DNA of 6,039 nt from a bacterium UBP8_UBA817 (GCA_002296285.1 DBHX01000047.1:1-6039); one strand, 5' to 3'. Numbered from the stretch's first letter, positions 1 to 6,039 are shown. The notes: generated by a model not told the origin, from the sequence alone. Numbers and translations: made by a program.

Positions 1-3000
1 TCGATAAATTTCCATTGGATCCAGCGGCGTATTTGGATTCAGACAACGATGGGTATGCCGATGCATTTTTATCGGTGGGTGGGGTTGTGCAAACCGAGTT
101 GAGCAATGGCCGAACCATCGATGTGTATTTAAACGATGGCTCAGCGGCCCTTGATAGTGATTTGGATGGCTACCCCGACGAATTGTTTGATTCCAATGGC
201 GATGGGATCATCGAATTGCAGACGACCAATGGCAAGGTCATTGATGCATTGCCCTTCGATGCTCGGGATCACTTGGATACGGATTCTGATGGCATGGGGG
301 ATACCAGTGATGCGTATCCAAACGATCCGTTAAAGTACTTGCCAGACGTCATAGTAACCACCCCAACCGAAGGGTTTGCATACTCCCCTGAGCCAGCGGA
401 GTTTATGAAAGATGACATTCGGGTCACCAGCCGAGTGATTGACTTTGAGGCTGATCAAATATTATCGCAACGTCAGTTGGCCATGAACTTAAAATGGATG
501 TATCGTATTGAACAAGTGGATGGAACCATTGTGGTCAATGATACCGTTATGACCAATGGCGCCAATTTTTCCAAGGACCTTGGGATTGGAATCTATTATG
601 TGCTGCATTTGAAATTGTTAAATTCCGATGGCACCGCCTTTACCACAACGGATTTGGAAGGTAACTCCGTTGAAATTACCTCCATTCGAAACTTTAGGGT
701 TCAATCGTATGATCGTGATGAGGATGGCGTGGATGACGCAGCGGATGTTTATCCAGACGACCCAAGCGCGGGGGCTGATACCGATGGCGATGGCTATCCA
801 GACGAAATGTTTGATGCGGATGGGGATGGGGTTTTGGAGGCCCAAACATTGGATGGGTTCCATGTGGATGCCTTCCCAACGGATGCCACAGAATGGCTGG
901 ATTTTGATACCGATGGGCGTGGGGACAACACGGACCCATTCATTCCAACACCCATATCGTTTAAAGTCCTCGATTACATTGAGAATAATTTAGGCTTGGC
1001 ATCGTTGGATGAACGCGTAAGCGTATGGTTTGATGCTGCGAATATTAACGGCAATAACAATGTGGGCATGGTCAGCGGTGATACCCTTGGTGAGTGGAAA
1101 GATTTAAGCTCCAATGATCATCATGCCATCCAAACCAGGGTCATGAGCCGACCATCGTATCAATTGAATCAGTTGAATGCTCAACCCGTGGTTCGATTTG
1201 AAAATCATCATTTTAATATTGGTTATTTGGATTCGGAGCTCACCTCATACACCATGTTTGTTGTGTATCAAGTGAAATCGGTCCAAGCCATGAATGGCGG
1301 CAATTTGGGGTACAAAAAACCGATTGTTATGAGCCATCAAAAGACATCCGATGCCATGAGTAATGATTGGGCGGTGGGGTTATCAGCGGTTGATGGCTAT
1401 ACCACCCATCGAATTCGTCCCGCAGCAATGCTTGAAGTGACGCTGTCTCAAGTGGGCATGGAAAACACGATAATGGGTAATGTGGGAACCACATTGAATC
1501 AGCCATTGTATGGGGATATTTCTGAATTGATCATTATCAAAGGTCAATTAACGGATCAACAGAAGGCATCCATTCGTTACTATTTGTCCAATAAGTGGCA
1601 GTTTATGACAACAATGGATAGTGATGGCGACGGCATTATTGATACCAGAGACGTTGCCCCCAATGATCCAACACAAACCTACAAATTGCCAGAATTGCCA
1701 AGTGTCATTGACGACCAATTGGGTGTGACCAGCAATTTAAGTGCGGTGGCGGATCAATTAAAGTTATGGTTGGATGCAAACAATACCAATTACTTAACCA
1801 ATTTAGGCATTAAAACAAAATCACCATTAATCGAGTGGAAAGACTTGAGTGGCAACGACCATCATGCCATCGCCCCCGACTTGGCTAGTCCAATGTATGT
1901 CAAAGAAGACAATGGGCAATCCTATGTGTATTTTTCAAATGATCAAATGAGCATTCCAACGGGTTTGGGCATTGAAACCAATCAGCCAAGAACATTGATT
2001 ATGTTATTGAAAAATACCCAAACCATAGAAATGAATGCAGTGTTTGGGACCAACTTAGACAACTACATAAACATTAATAATGGGGATAAATACCGACGCA
2101 TTGAGATTAATAACACGACCATGAGTAACACCGACAATCAATCGTACAATAACGGCTCGGATCATATTCTTACCGTCGCATCCAACGGATCCGAAACAAC
2201 GGTTCGATTAAATAATCGAGTGATCGATAAAAACCTCTTCAATCAGTTTGATTTTGACCTGTCCACCCCCGTGGGAATTGGGCATTATTTTAACGGTGAC
2301 AATGGGTTTAATGGCAAGTTTCAAGAAATTATGGTGTTTTCCGATACGTTAAGCAATCAGGAATTGACCATCATTCACCGATATTTGGCCGATAAATGGG
2401 GCATCGAGGATGTGGTTGACAGTGACCAAGATGGCATTGTTGATTCGATTGATCCGGACGCTGATGGGGACAACCAATTGGATGAGGATCCGGTGGATCC
2501 CAACGACTTGGATGGTGATGGCGTTATTAATGACAACGATGCATTTCCAAATGATGCCACCAAAACCAAGGCCATCATTACGTCCATGGTATTGGCCGAT
2601 GGTCAAACGCAAGTGCTTCAAATTGAAGGTGCCAAGCCCATCAACACCGATGGGGGGGTGGCCACCAATGACAAACGAAGCCTTTACATCAACGTAAATG
2701 ACACCACCACGGTGCCCAGCTATTCAGGAACACAGTGGCCGTATGCCATGTTGCATGCCTTGCCCAATTTAGGGGTTGGCATTGGCATCACGCATGCCAT
2801 TGAGAATGGGGTGTACACCATTAATGGACACCCCGTCTATTTATTTTCGGGTGACCTCACCAGTAATGATTCAACAGGGGCCATTGGTGACTGGCGACGG
2901 GTGGGCATTTCAGGTGATGGCATTTGGGAAGACCCCGATAATGACGGAAAAGACTCATCATCGGGCACCGGTGAGGGCTTGGATGTTGATAAATTTCCAG

Positions 3001-4022
3001 ATGACCCAGCCGCATCCGTGGATTCAGATGAGGATGGCTACCCTGACGAATGGAACCCGGGCATGTCAGAGTTAAATTCAACCACGGGATTAATACTGGA
3101 TCAAGACCCAACCGATTCAAACATTTCCGTTGAGCTAACAACCATTATTCCAGAATTTGTGCCAGAAAAAGATGACAACGGCTTGGTGGCCATGTTCACG
3201 GTGTCCCAAAAATTGCTTCAGTTTAAAAAAGGCAAAGTCAAACGGTGGACCAATTTGATTCAGTCATCCATTAGTTTCACTCAAAGTAACAGCGATCACA
3301 TGCCATCATATGATGAAAGTGATCACAGCTTGGTCTTTTCAGGGAATGAGTTTTTAACTTTAAATAAAGAAATTCCCAGCAATAACACCATCATTATTGT
3401 CGCAAAAGGGCAAGGCGAATTGTTTGGCGACTCATCCACGTATTTGGGCGTTCGTTACAATTCGGTGTACTTTGGCACCGGCGAAGATGTGAATGCGCAA
3501 GCCATATCAACCACCAAAGCCAACATTAATGATCGCGTGATCTACATTATTCAAAACGACATGGCGGAACAAACATCAAGCTTAAAGGTTGGCAACACCA
3601 GCCTGGTAAGCAAAACCAACATTGCCAATCGAAAACAAAAAGATGCCACCATTCACTTGGGAAAAGCGGGGCAATCCATTATCACAAACTTTCAAGGTAA
3701 AGTGCATGAAATGTTAATTTACAACCGTGTGTTAACTCAAACTGAGTTGACCGATATTCAAAATGAATTGGCCCTTCGATGGACCGTAGAAACTGCCAAA
3801 TCCAAAGAAATATTTGTTGATACAGCCTATACAGGGAAAGAAGTGGGCACCAAAATTCGTCCGTGGGCGGCATTAAAGAATGCGTTTCGAAATGTCTTTA
3901 AAGGCGGGCGAGTCAAAGTTAAAAAAGGTGAATACAAAGAACGCATGACGGTCACTGAAAATGTGGTGATTGAAGCAGAAGATGGCAATGTCATCATTGG
4001 CATTCCAAAAAGCGAACAATAA
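1..4022 (+). CDS. Giant multidomain secreted protein with TSP3-like Ca-binding repeats and three ConA/LamG-like domains (5' partial)
   Basis: The frame is open to the window edge (first full codon at 3, Asp-Lys-Phe-Pro) and ends with TAA at 4020-4022, so the true start lies upstream; the TTG at 15 is an internal Leu. About 1339 residues are visible. Asp-rich DxDxDG blocks (3-341, 711-941, 1617-1679, 2418-2567, 2931-3068) resemble thrombospondin type 3 calcium-binding repeats. They separate a beta-rich stretch (345-707), three ConA/LamG-like domains (1005-1604, 1752-2405, 3165-3788), a PF03640-like module (2571-2930) and a beta-helix-like stub (3798-4019). Such proteins are normally exported and bind glycans or surfaces, with calcium stiffening the linkers; export here is inferred because the signal peptide would be outside the window. 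I see no cysteine, no C-terminal membrane segment and no recognisable sorting signal. No catalytic motif is evident, so adhesin or matrix protein is the best guess. Confidence 0.88.
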   Translation, partial: DKFPLDPAAYLDSDNDGYADAFLSVGGVVQTELSNGRTIDVYLNDGSAALDSDLDGYPDELFDSNGDGIIELQTTNGKVIDALPFDARDHLDTDSDGMGDTSDAYPNDPLKYLPDVIVTTPTEGFAYSPEPAEFMKDDIRVTSRVIDFEADQILSQRQLAMNLKWMYRIEQVDGTIVVNDTVMTNGANFSKDLGIGIYYVLHLKLLNSDGTAFTTTDLEGNSVEITSIRNFRVQSYDRDEDGVDDAADVYPDDPSAGADTDGDGYPDEMFDADGDGVLEAQTLDGFHVDAFPTDATEWLDFDTDGRGDNTDPFIPTPISFKVLDYIENNLGLASLDERVSVWFDAANINGNNNVGMVSGDTLGEWKDLSSNDHHAIQTRVMSRPSYQLNQLNAQPVVRFENHHFNIGYLDSELTSYTMFVVYQVKSVQAMNGGNLGYKKPIVMSHQKTSDAMSNDWAVGLSAVDGYTTHRIRPAAMLEVTLSQVGMENTIMGNVGTTLNQPLYGDISELIIIKGQLTDQQKASIRYYLSNKWQFMTTMDSDGDGIIDTRDVAPNDPTQTYKLPELPSVIDDQLGVTSNLSAVADQLKLWLDANNTNYLTNLGIKTKSPLIEWKDLSGNDHHAIAPDLASPMYVKEDNGQSYVYFSNDQMSIPTGLGIETNQPRTLIMLLKNTQTIEMNAVFGTNLDNYININNGDKYRRIEINNTTMSNTDNQSYNNGSDHILTVASNGSETTVRLNNRVIDKNLFNQFDFDLSTPVGIGHYFNGDNGFNGKFQEIMVFSDTLSNQELTIIHRYLADKWGIEDVVDSDQDGIVDSIDPDADGDNQLDEDPVDPNDLDGDGVINDNDAFPNDATKTKAIITSMVLADGQTQVLQIEGAKPINTDGGVATNDKRSLYINVNDTTTVPSYSGTQWPYAMLHALPNLGVGIGITHAIENGVYTINGHPVYLFSGDLTSNDSTGAIGDWRRVGISGDGIWEDPDNDGKDSSSGTGEGLDVDKFPDDPAASVDSDEDGYPDEWNPGMSELNSTTGLILDQDPTDSNISVELTTIIPEFVPEKDDNGLVAMFTVSQKLLQFKKGKVKRWTNLIQSSISFTQSNSDHMPSYDESDHSLVFSGNEFLTLNKEIPSNNTIIIVAKGQGELFGDSSTYLGVRYNSVYFGTGEDVNAQAISTTKANINDRVIYIIQNDMAEQTSSLKVGNTSLVSKTNIANRKQKDATIHLGKAGQSIITNFQGKVHEMLIYNRVLTQTELTDIQNELALRWTVETAKSKEIFVDTAYTGKEVGTKIRPWAALKNAFRNVFKGGRVKVKKGEYKERMTVTENVVIEAEDGNVIIGIPKSEQ
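3..341 (+). repeat. TSP3-like calcium-binding repeat block 1
   Basis: The block encodes DSDNDGYADAF, DSDLDGYPDE, DSNGDG and DTDSDGMGD motifs spaced by short linkers containing FPxDP/YPNDP. This is the usual pattern of thrombospondin type 3-like repeats, in which the Asp side chains bind calcium. It consists of a degenerate module (36-152) followed by a well-kept 50-residue module (153-302) whose nearest relative is at 777-926. Confidence 0.8.
345..707 (+). other. Unassigned beta-rich domain between Ca-binding repeats
   Basis: About 120 residues lie between two TSP3-like blocks. The stretch starts Asp-Val-Ile-Val-Thr-Thr-Pro and alternates hydrophobic and polar residues (LKWMYRIEQ, IGIYYVLHLKLL, SIRNFRVQ), as in an Ig-like or cadherin-like beta sandwich. 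It has no cysteine and no motif I recognise. An extracellular scaffold domain is an inference from the strand pattern and the position between repeats. Confidence 0.4.
711..941 (+). repeat. TSP3-like calcium-binding repeat block 2
   Basis: This block encodes DRDEDGVDD, DTDGDGYPDE, DADGDG and DTDGRGD motifs with YPDDP and FPTDA linkers. The 50-residue unit at 777-926 matches the one at 153-302 at 29 of 50 residues, including the GYPDE, FD, GDG and QT positions, which points to an internal duplication. Confidence 0.8.
1005..1604 (+). other. ConA/LamG-like domain 1
   Basis: The stretch opens with LDERVSVWFDAANI and continues with GEWKDLSSNDHHAIQ, QPVVRFENHHFNI and SYTMFVVYQV, closing with GDISELIIIKGQLT and YYLSNKWQF. 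This order (WxDA, WxDLSxNxHHA, VxF, GxIxExxxxxxxLT, LxxKW) is typical of concanavalin A-like lectin/LamG jelly-roll domains in bacterial secreted proteins. These bind sugars or other surface ligands; the ligand here is unknown. Confidence 0.7.
1617..1679 (+). repeat. Single TSP3-like repeat linker
   Basis: One Asp-rich unit (DSDGDGIIDTRD followed by APNDP) joins ConA-like domains 1 and 2. It is much shorter than the other repeat blocks. Confidence 0.7.
1752..2405 (+). other. ConA/LamG-like domain 2
   Basis: It follows the same motif order as domain 1: DQLKLWLDANN, IEWKDLSGNDHHAI, YVYFSND, TLIMLLKNT, then GKFQEIMVFSDTLS and RYLADKWGI. The 39-base core coding EWKDLSxNDHHAI (1833-1871) is 32/39 identical to 1092-1130, and five of the seven changes are silent. 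Domains 1 and 2 are therefore an old tandem duplication now separated by one calcium-binding repeat. Confidence 0.7.
2418..2567 (+). repeat. TSP3-like calcium-binding repeat block 3
   Basis: The block encodes DSDQDGIVD, DPDADGDNQLDED and DLDGDGVINDND, ending FPNDATKT. It is the most regular TSP3-like stretch in the window, with Asp at every second position in each loop. Confidence 0.8.
2571..2930 (+). other. PF03640-like 'secreted repeat' module embedded in the giant protein
   Basis: Within about 120 residues the order RSLYINVND, SGTQWPYAML, IENGVYTINGHPVYLFSGD, TSNDSTGAIGDWRRVG matches the layout of the PF03640/COG4315 secreted-repeat family. Members of that family have a 'LY.F..D' strand, a 'WP' motif, 'YNGHPLYYFAGD' and a G-rich stretch ending in W. 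The function of that family is not settled and it is mostly known from small lipoproteins. The assignment rests on motif recall, not a search. The preceding stretch (2571-2678) is unassigned. Confidence 0.5.
2931..3068 (+). repeat. TSP3-like calcium-binding repeat block 4
   Basis: It encodes DPDNDGKD, a Ser/Gly-rich break, DVDKFPDDPAA and DSDEDGYPDEWNPG. The DKFPxDPAA unit closely resembles the first residues of the window, so the same module recurs upstream. Confidence 0.75.
3165..3788 (+). other. ConA/LamG-like domain 3 (divergent)
   Basis: The fold pattern is kept in weakened form: VAMFTVS, VKRWTNLIQSS, MPSYDESDHSLVFSGNEFL, NTIIIVAKGQ, then GKVHEMLIYNRVLTQTEL and ELALRWTV. The HHA motif of domains 1 and 2 is lost and the domain is richer in Lys. 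It is a third, older copy or a separate acquisition of the same jelly-roll type. Confidence 0.6.
3798..4019 (+). other. C-terminal stub resembling the start of a right-handed beta-helix
   Basis: The last ~74 residues (KEIFVDTAYTGKEVGT, RPWAALKNAF, GGRVKVKKGEYKERMTV, VVIEAEDGNVIIG) match the opening turns of pectin-lyase-like/DUF1565 beta-helix domains. There the order is 'VD..y.G...GT...P..tl..A...G..v.v..G.Y.E...i..nv.I'. The gene ends after about two turns. The domain is either a short capping module or the remnant of a longer helix; the sequence after the stop codes for no continuation in this frame. Confidence 0.5.
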
Positions 4023-4031
4023 GTTTTAAAA

Positions 4032-4060
4032 TTGAAAATTTGTTTGTGTTGAATTAATCT
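4032..4060 (+). promoter_or_regulatory. Possible promoter for the VKOR-SurA-DsbA gene (candidate leaderless start)
   Basis: TTGAAA (4032-4037) and TAATCT (4055-4060) are 17 bases apart. The first matches the sigma-70 -35 consensus at 5 of 6 positions; the second fits TAnnnT only (3 of 6). Six bases separate the -10-like box from the ATG at 4067, which would put transcription start at or next to the start codon. No Shine-Dalgarno sequence is visible before this ATG, which fits a leaderless message. The region is AT-rich, so chance is a real alternative. Confidence 0.25.
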
Positions 4061-4066
4061 AAAAGT

Positions 4067-5455
4067 ATGTCACTATTCATTAAACTATTGGGATTGGTCA
4101 ATGCTGGGTACTTATTGTCCATTCATGGAAGCAAGGCCTGCGCGGTTGGTCAATCGTGTTCAGAGGTACTATCGTCAGTGTATTCAAGCTTTTTTGGTAT
4201 TCCCTTGGCGGCAGTGGGCATCTCGGTGTATCTCGTGCTATTGGCCTTGGAATTATTTCATCGAACGGATCAATTAACCACAAAATTATATCAAAAAGCC
4301 ACGCTTGCGGTATTGACCCCCTCAGCGGCTGTGGGCATTGTGTTAATGATTATCCAATGGACGCAATTGCAGGCGTTTTGCCCATTTTGTTTTTTAAACT
4401 CCATTCTTTTGATAGGGTTATTTTATGCTTATTACCGAACCTATGACGGCCAATTTTCACTTGAATTAACGGTTTCCCAATGGGTATCCATGGCATTATT
4501 GGTTGCGTTACCAATCTCAGTGTCGAAAGCCATTCACGTTAAACAACCAGTAAATCATGTGTTGGCCACGATTGGGGGAGAAGACGTGACGTTGGGACAG
4601 TTTAAACGTTCAGATTTCAAAACAAAGTATTTGGATTTGCAATCCAAGATGAATCAACTCAAAAAACAATTTGTGAACCAGAAAGTCTTGGAAATTGAAG
4701 CAAAAAAGCATGATTTATCCCTCAATAATTACATCCAAACAAAAGTCATTCAAAACATTGCCATTTCTGAGCAAGAAATGCGTGATTTTTATGAAGAAAA
4801 GAAAGAAGATGTTCCAGGAAAAACATTTGAACAAGTTCGTTCCCCGATTCGAAATTATCTAACCCGAAAAAAAGAGGACGCCGTCATTCAAGCCCACATG
4901 AAAACATTGGTTAAGGCGTATAACGTGGAATACAAAATGGAGGCACCAGAAAAAGTCGTTGTTCGAAAGAATTCCATTCATACTCATTCCATAGGGCCCA
5001 AAAATGCGCCGGTTAAAATCATTGAATTTGCCGATATGCAATGCTCTCATTGCAAACATGCCTATGCTGAATTGAAGCCACTTTTAAATAAATACCAAGA
5101 CAAAATATATTTTGAATATCGCCATTACCCATTGCCTGGTAATCGGTTCTCAAAAACATTCGCCAAGGCAAGTTATTGTGCGGGTGAAGACGATAAGTTT
5201 TTTGAATTTGTTGATTTGGCGTTTGCGAATCAAAAAAAATTGGGCGAGATCAAACCTGAAGATTTAGCAAAAAAACTGGGTCTTGATGCAAGTGCTTTTG
5301 ATGCATGCATGATCGGGCATCGGGCTCAAAAGGCCCTCGAGCAGGACATCAAAGAAGCCGAAAGGATTGGGATTCAATCCACTCCAACATTTATTATGAA
5401 TGGCCAGTTATTCATTGGGAGTATTTCGGAAGACGACATCGAGTTAATGCTCTAA
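4067..5455 (+). CDS. VKOR-SurA_N-DsbA fusion: membrane-anchored disulfide-bond-forming protein
   Basis: This 462-residue protein probably makes disulfides in exported proteins. Residues 1-123 form a four-helix VKOR domain with loop cysteines C25/C31, FGIP at 43-46, and the CPFC active site at 105-108. The 25/31 and 105/108 spacing equals that of characterised bacterial VKORs. A fifth hydrophobic helix (about 136-153) puts the rest outside. Residues ~162-290 resemble the SurA/parvulin N-terminal chaperone region (VLATIGGEDVTLGQF start, charged helices, 'PGKTFEQV' turn), without a PPIase domain. Residues ~297-462 are DsbA/thioredoxin-4-like, with APVKIIEFADMQCSHC (active-site C326/C329), a likely second Cys pair C371/C414, and cis-Pro P440 in STPTF. 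Electrons would flow client to CSHC to loop cysteines to CPFC to quinone. The ATG follows an in-frame stop at 4055 and has no clear RBS. The gene lies 44 bases after the giant gene and overlaps the next by one base. Confidence 0.9.
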   Translation: MSLFIKLLGLVNAGYLLSIHGSKACAVGQSCSEVLSSVYSSFFGIPLAAVGISVYLVLLALELFHRTDQLTTKLYQKATLAVLTPSAAVGIVLMIIQWTQLQAFCPFCFLNSILLIGLFYAYYRTYDGQFSLELTVSQWVSMALLVALPISVSKAIHVKQPVNHVLATIGGEDVTLGQFKRSDFKTKYLDLQSKMNQLKKQFVNQKVLEIEAKKHDLSLNNYIQTKVIQNIAISEQEMRDFYEEKKEDVPGKTFEQVRSPIRNYLTRKKEDAVIQAHMKTLVKAYNVEYKMEAPEKVVVRKNSIHTHSIGPKNAPVKIIEFADMQCSHCKHAYAELKPLLNKYQDKIYFEYRHYPLPGNRFSKTFAKASYCAGEDDKFFEFVDLAFANQKKLGEIKPEDLAKKLGLDASAFDACMIGHRAQKALEQDIKEAERIGIQSTPTFIMNGQLFIGSISEDDIELML

Positions 5456-6039
5456 TGATTCATGAGCTCGATGCTTCCATAGAGGTGTCAACAACAGCAG
5501 GGGACGCCTTTCAATCCGATTATTCATCGGTCACCGGCTGTACTCCCTTGGCCGTTATTTGGCCAAAAAATCATTCAGAGTGCCAAGCTGTCATGGCCTG
5601 GGCCAATCAAACCAATACACATATTATTGTACGCGGTGCGGGGTCCGGAACAACGGGTGGGGCCATTGCCGAGAAACCTTCGGTCATTGTCTGTTTGGAT
5701 AAAATGAATCAGATCATTGATTTTGATACCAACAATGCCACAATTACGGTTGAGCCAGGCGTTGTATTGAAACAGATTCATGATCTTGTGGAATCCAAGG
5801 GGTTATTTTACCCACCGGATCCCGCCAGTTTGGCCATGTGCACCATTGGTGGGAATGTGGCTGAAAATGCGGGGGGACCAAGGGCGCTAAAGTATGGGGT
5901 CACCCGAGATTATGTGATCGGGTTAACGGGCGTTTGGGCCAATGGCGAGCCATTTTATTATGGCGGTAAAATCAAAAAGAATGTGGCGGGGTATGATTTG
6001 ATTGGGTTATTGGTTGGGTCTGAGGGGACCTTGGGAATG
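5455..6039 (+). CDS. glcD: GlcD-type FAD-linked 2-hydroxyacid dehydrogenase (3' partial)
   Basis: The visible 195 residues are the PCMH-type FAD-binding half of a glycolate oxidase subunit D-like enzyme (glycolate to glyoxylate; related D-lactate dehydrogenases share the fold). Key stretches are RGAGSGTTGGA (60-70), the FAD pyrophosphate loop; EPGV (100-103); YPPDPAS (119-125); CTIGGNVAENAGGPRALKYG (129-148); GVTRDYVIGL; and KNVAGYDL with LLVGSEGTLG (185-194). The family usually has about 450-490 residues, so over half lies beyond the window, including the substrate-binding domain. The ATG shares its A with the TAA stop of the VKOR fusion (TAATG) and leaves the usual ~35-residue N-terminal lead, so this start is well placed; translation is probably coupled. 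In most bacteria GlcD works with GlcE and the Fe-S protein GlcF and passes electrons to quinone. Substrate cannot be decided from this half. Confidence 0.9.
   Translation, partial: MIHELDASIEVSTTAGDAFQSDYSSVTGCTPLAVIWPKNHSECQAVMAWANQTNTHIIVRGAGSGTTGGAIAEKPSVIVCLDKMNQIIDFDTNNATITVEPGVVLKQIHDLVESKGLFYPPDPASLAMCTIGGNVAENAGGPRALKYGVTRDYVIGLTGVWANGEPFYYGGKIKKNVAGYDLIGLLVGSEGTLGM

Noticed and set aside
15..17. TTG as the start codon of the giant gene
   Set aside because: The frame stays open to the first base of the window and the preceding codons (Asp-Lys-Phe-Pro) fit the repeat pattern, as in the DKFPDDPAA unit near 2988. The TTG is internal.
770..840. Repeated GATGGCGATGG-type motifs as a CRISPR array or satellite
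   Set aside because: The short GAT-rich repeats follow the codon frame of calcium-binding protein repeats, with no constant repeat length and no spacers.
618..993. Open frames on both strands across the repeat block
   Set aside because: The GAT/GGC-rich codons of Asp-Gly repeats keep other frames free of stops. The predicted proteins are low-complexity (Met/Ile- or His/Pro-rich) with no recognisable motif.
2349..3141. Short open frames on both strands over 2349-3141
   Set aside because: They are shadows of the TSP3-like coding frame, with no start context and no motifs. The + strand protein is continuous through the area.
4023..4066. Rho-independent terminator between the giant gene and the VKOR fusion gene
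   Set aside because: The gap is AT-rich but has no GC-rich hairpin followed by a T-run. The AAAATT/AAATTT pairing is too weak.
4098..4446. Alternative small genes inside the VKOR region
   Set aside because: They overlap fully with the VKOR domain, whose catalytic cysteines are conserved. The alternative proteins show nothing recognisable.
5575..5781. Minus-strand open frame inside glcD
   Set aside because: The + strand carries an unbroken FAD-binding domain; the reverse product has no motif.

Overview
The window reads as a piece of a bacterial chromosome, most likely from a diderm (Gram-negative-type) bacterium of aquatic or environmental habit. The reasons are a very large secreted protein made of calcium-binding repeats, a membrane-anchored disulfide-forming protein with its catalytic part outside the membrane, and a respiratory flavin dehydrogenase. 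Composition leans slightly AT and no foreign-looking island is visible. The lineage cannot be fixed from this sequence. All three genes are on the + strand and fill almost the whole window; the only intergenic gap is 44 bases.

Region 1 (1-4022) is the 3' part of a giant gene whose start lies upstream of the window. The visible 1339 codons alternate five blocks of thrombospondin-type-3-like, Asp-rich DxDxDG repeats with globular modules. In order these are an unassigned beta-sandwich-like stretch, two related concanavalin-A/LamG-like domains, a module resembling the 'secreted repeat' family PF03640, a third and more divergent ConA-like domain, and a C-terminal stub resembling the first turns of a right-handed beta-helix. 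No cysteine is present in the visible part. It is probably a secreted or surface adhesin or glycan-binding protein.

Region 2 (4067-5455) encodes a 462-residue three-part fusion. It has an N-terminal VKOR (vitamin K epoxide reductase-like) quinone-linked membrane domain, a SurA/parvulin-N-terminal-like helical domain, and a DsbA-like thioredoxin domain with a CSHC active site. It looks like a self-contained periplasmic disulfide-bond machine: the DsbA part oxidises clients, the VKOR part re-oxidises it and passes electrons to quinone, and the middle part may hold unfolded clients.

Region 3 (5455 to the window edge) is the N-terminal 195 codons of a GlcD-type FAD-linked 2-hydroxyacid (glycolate / D-lactate) dehydrogenase. 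Its start codon overlaps the previous stop (TAATG), so it is probably translationally coupled to the VKOR-SurA-DsbA gene. Both proteins would deliver electrons to the quinone pool, but any closer functional link is inference.

The main points of interest are the VKOR-SurA_N-DsbA architecture and its coupling to glcD, the unusual module mix of the cysteine-free giant protein, and a possible leaderless promoter directly in front of the VKOR fusion gene. I found no clearly new biological system, RNA gene, mobile element or CRISPR array.
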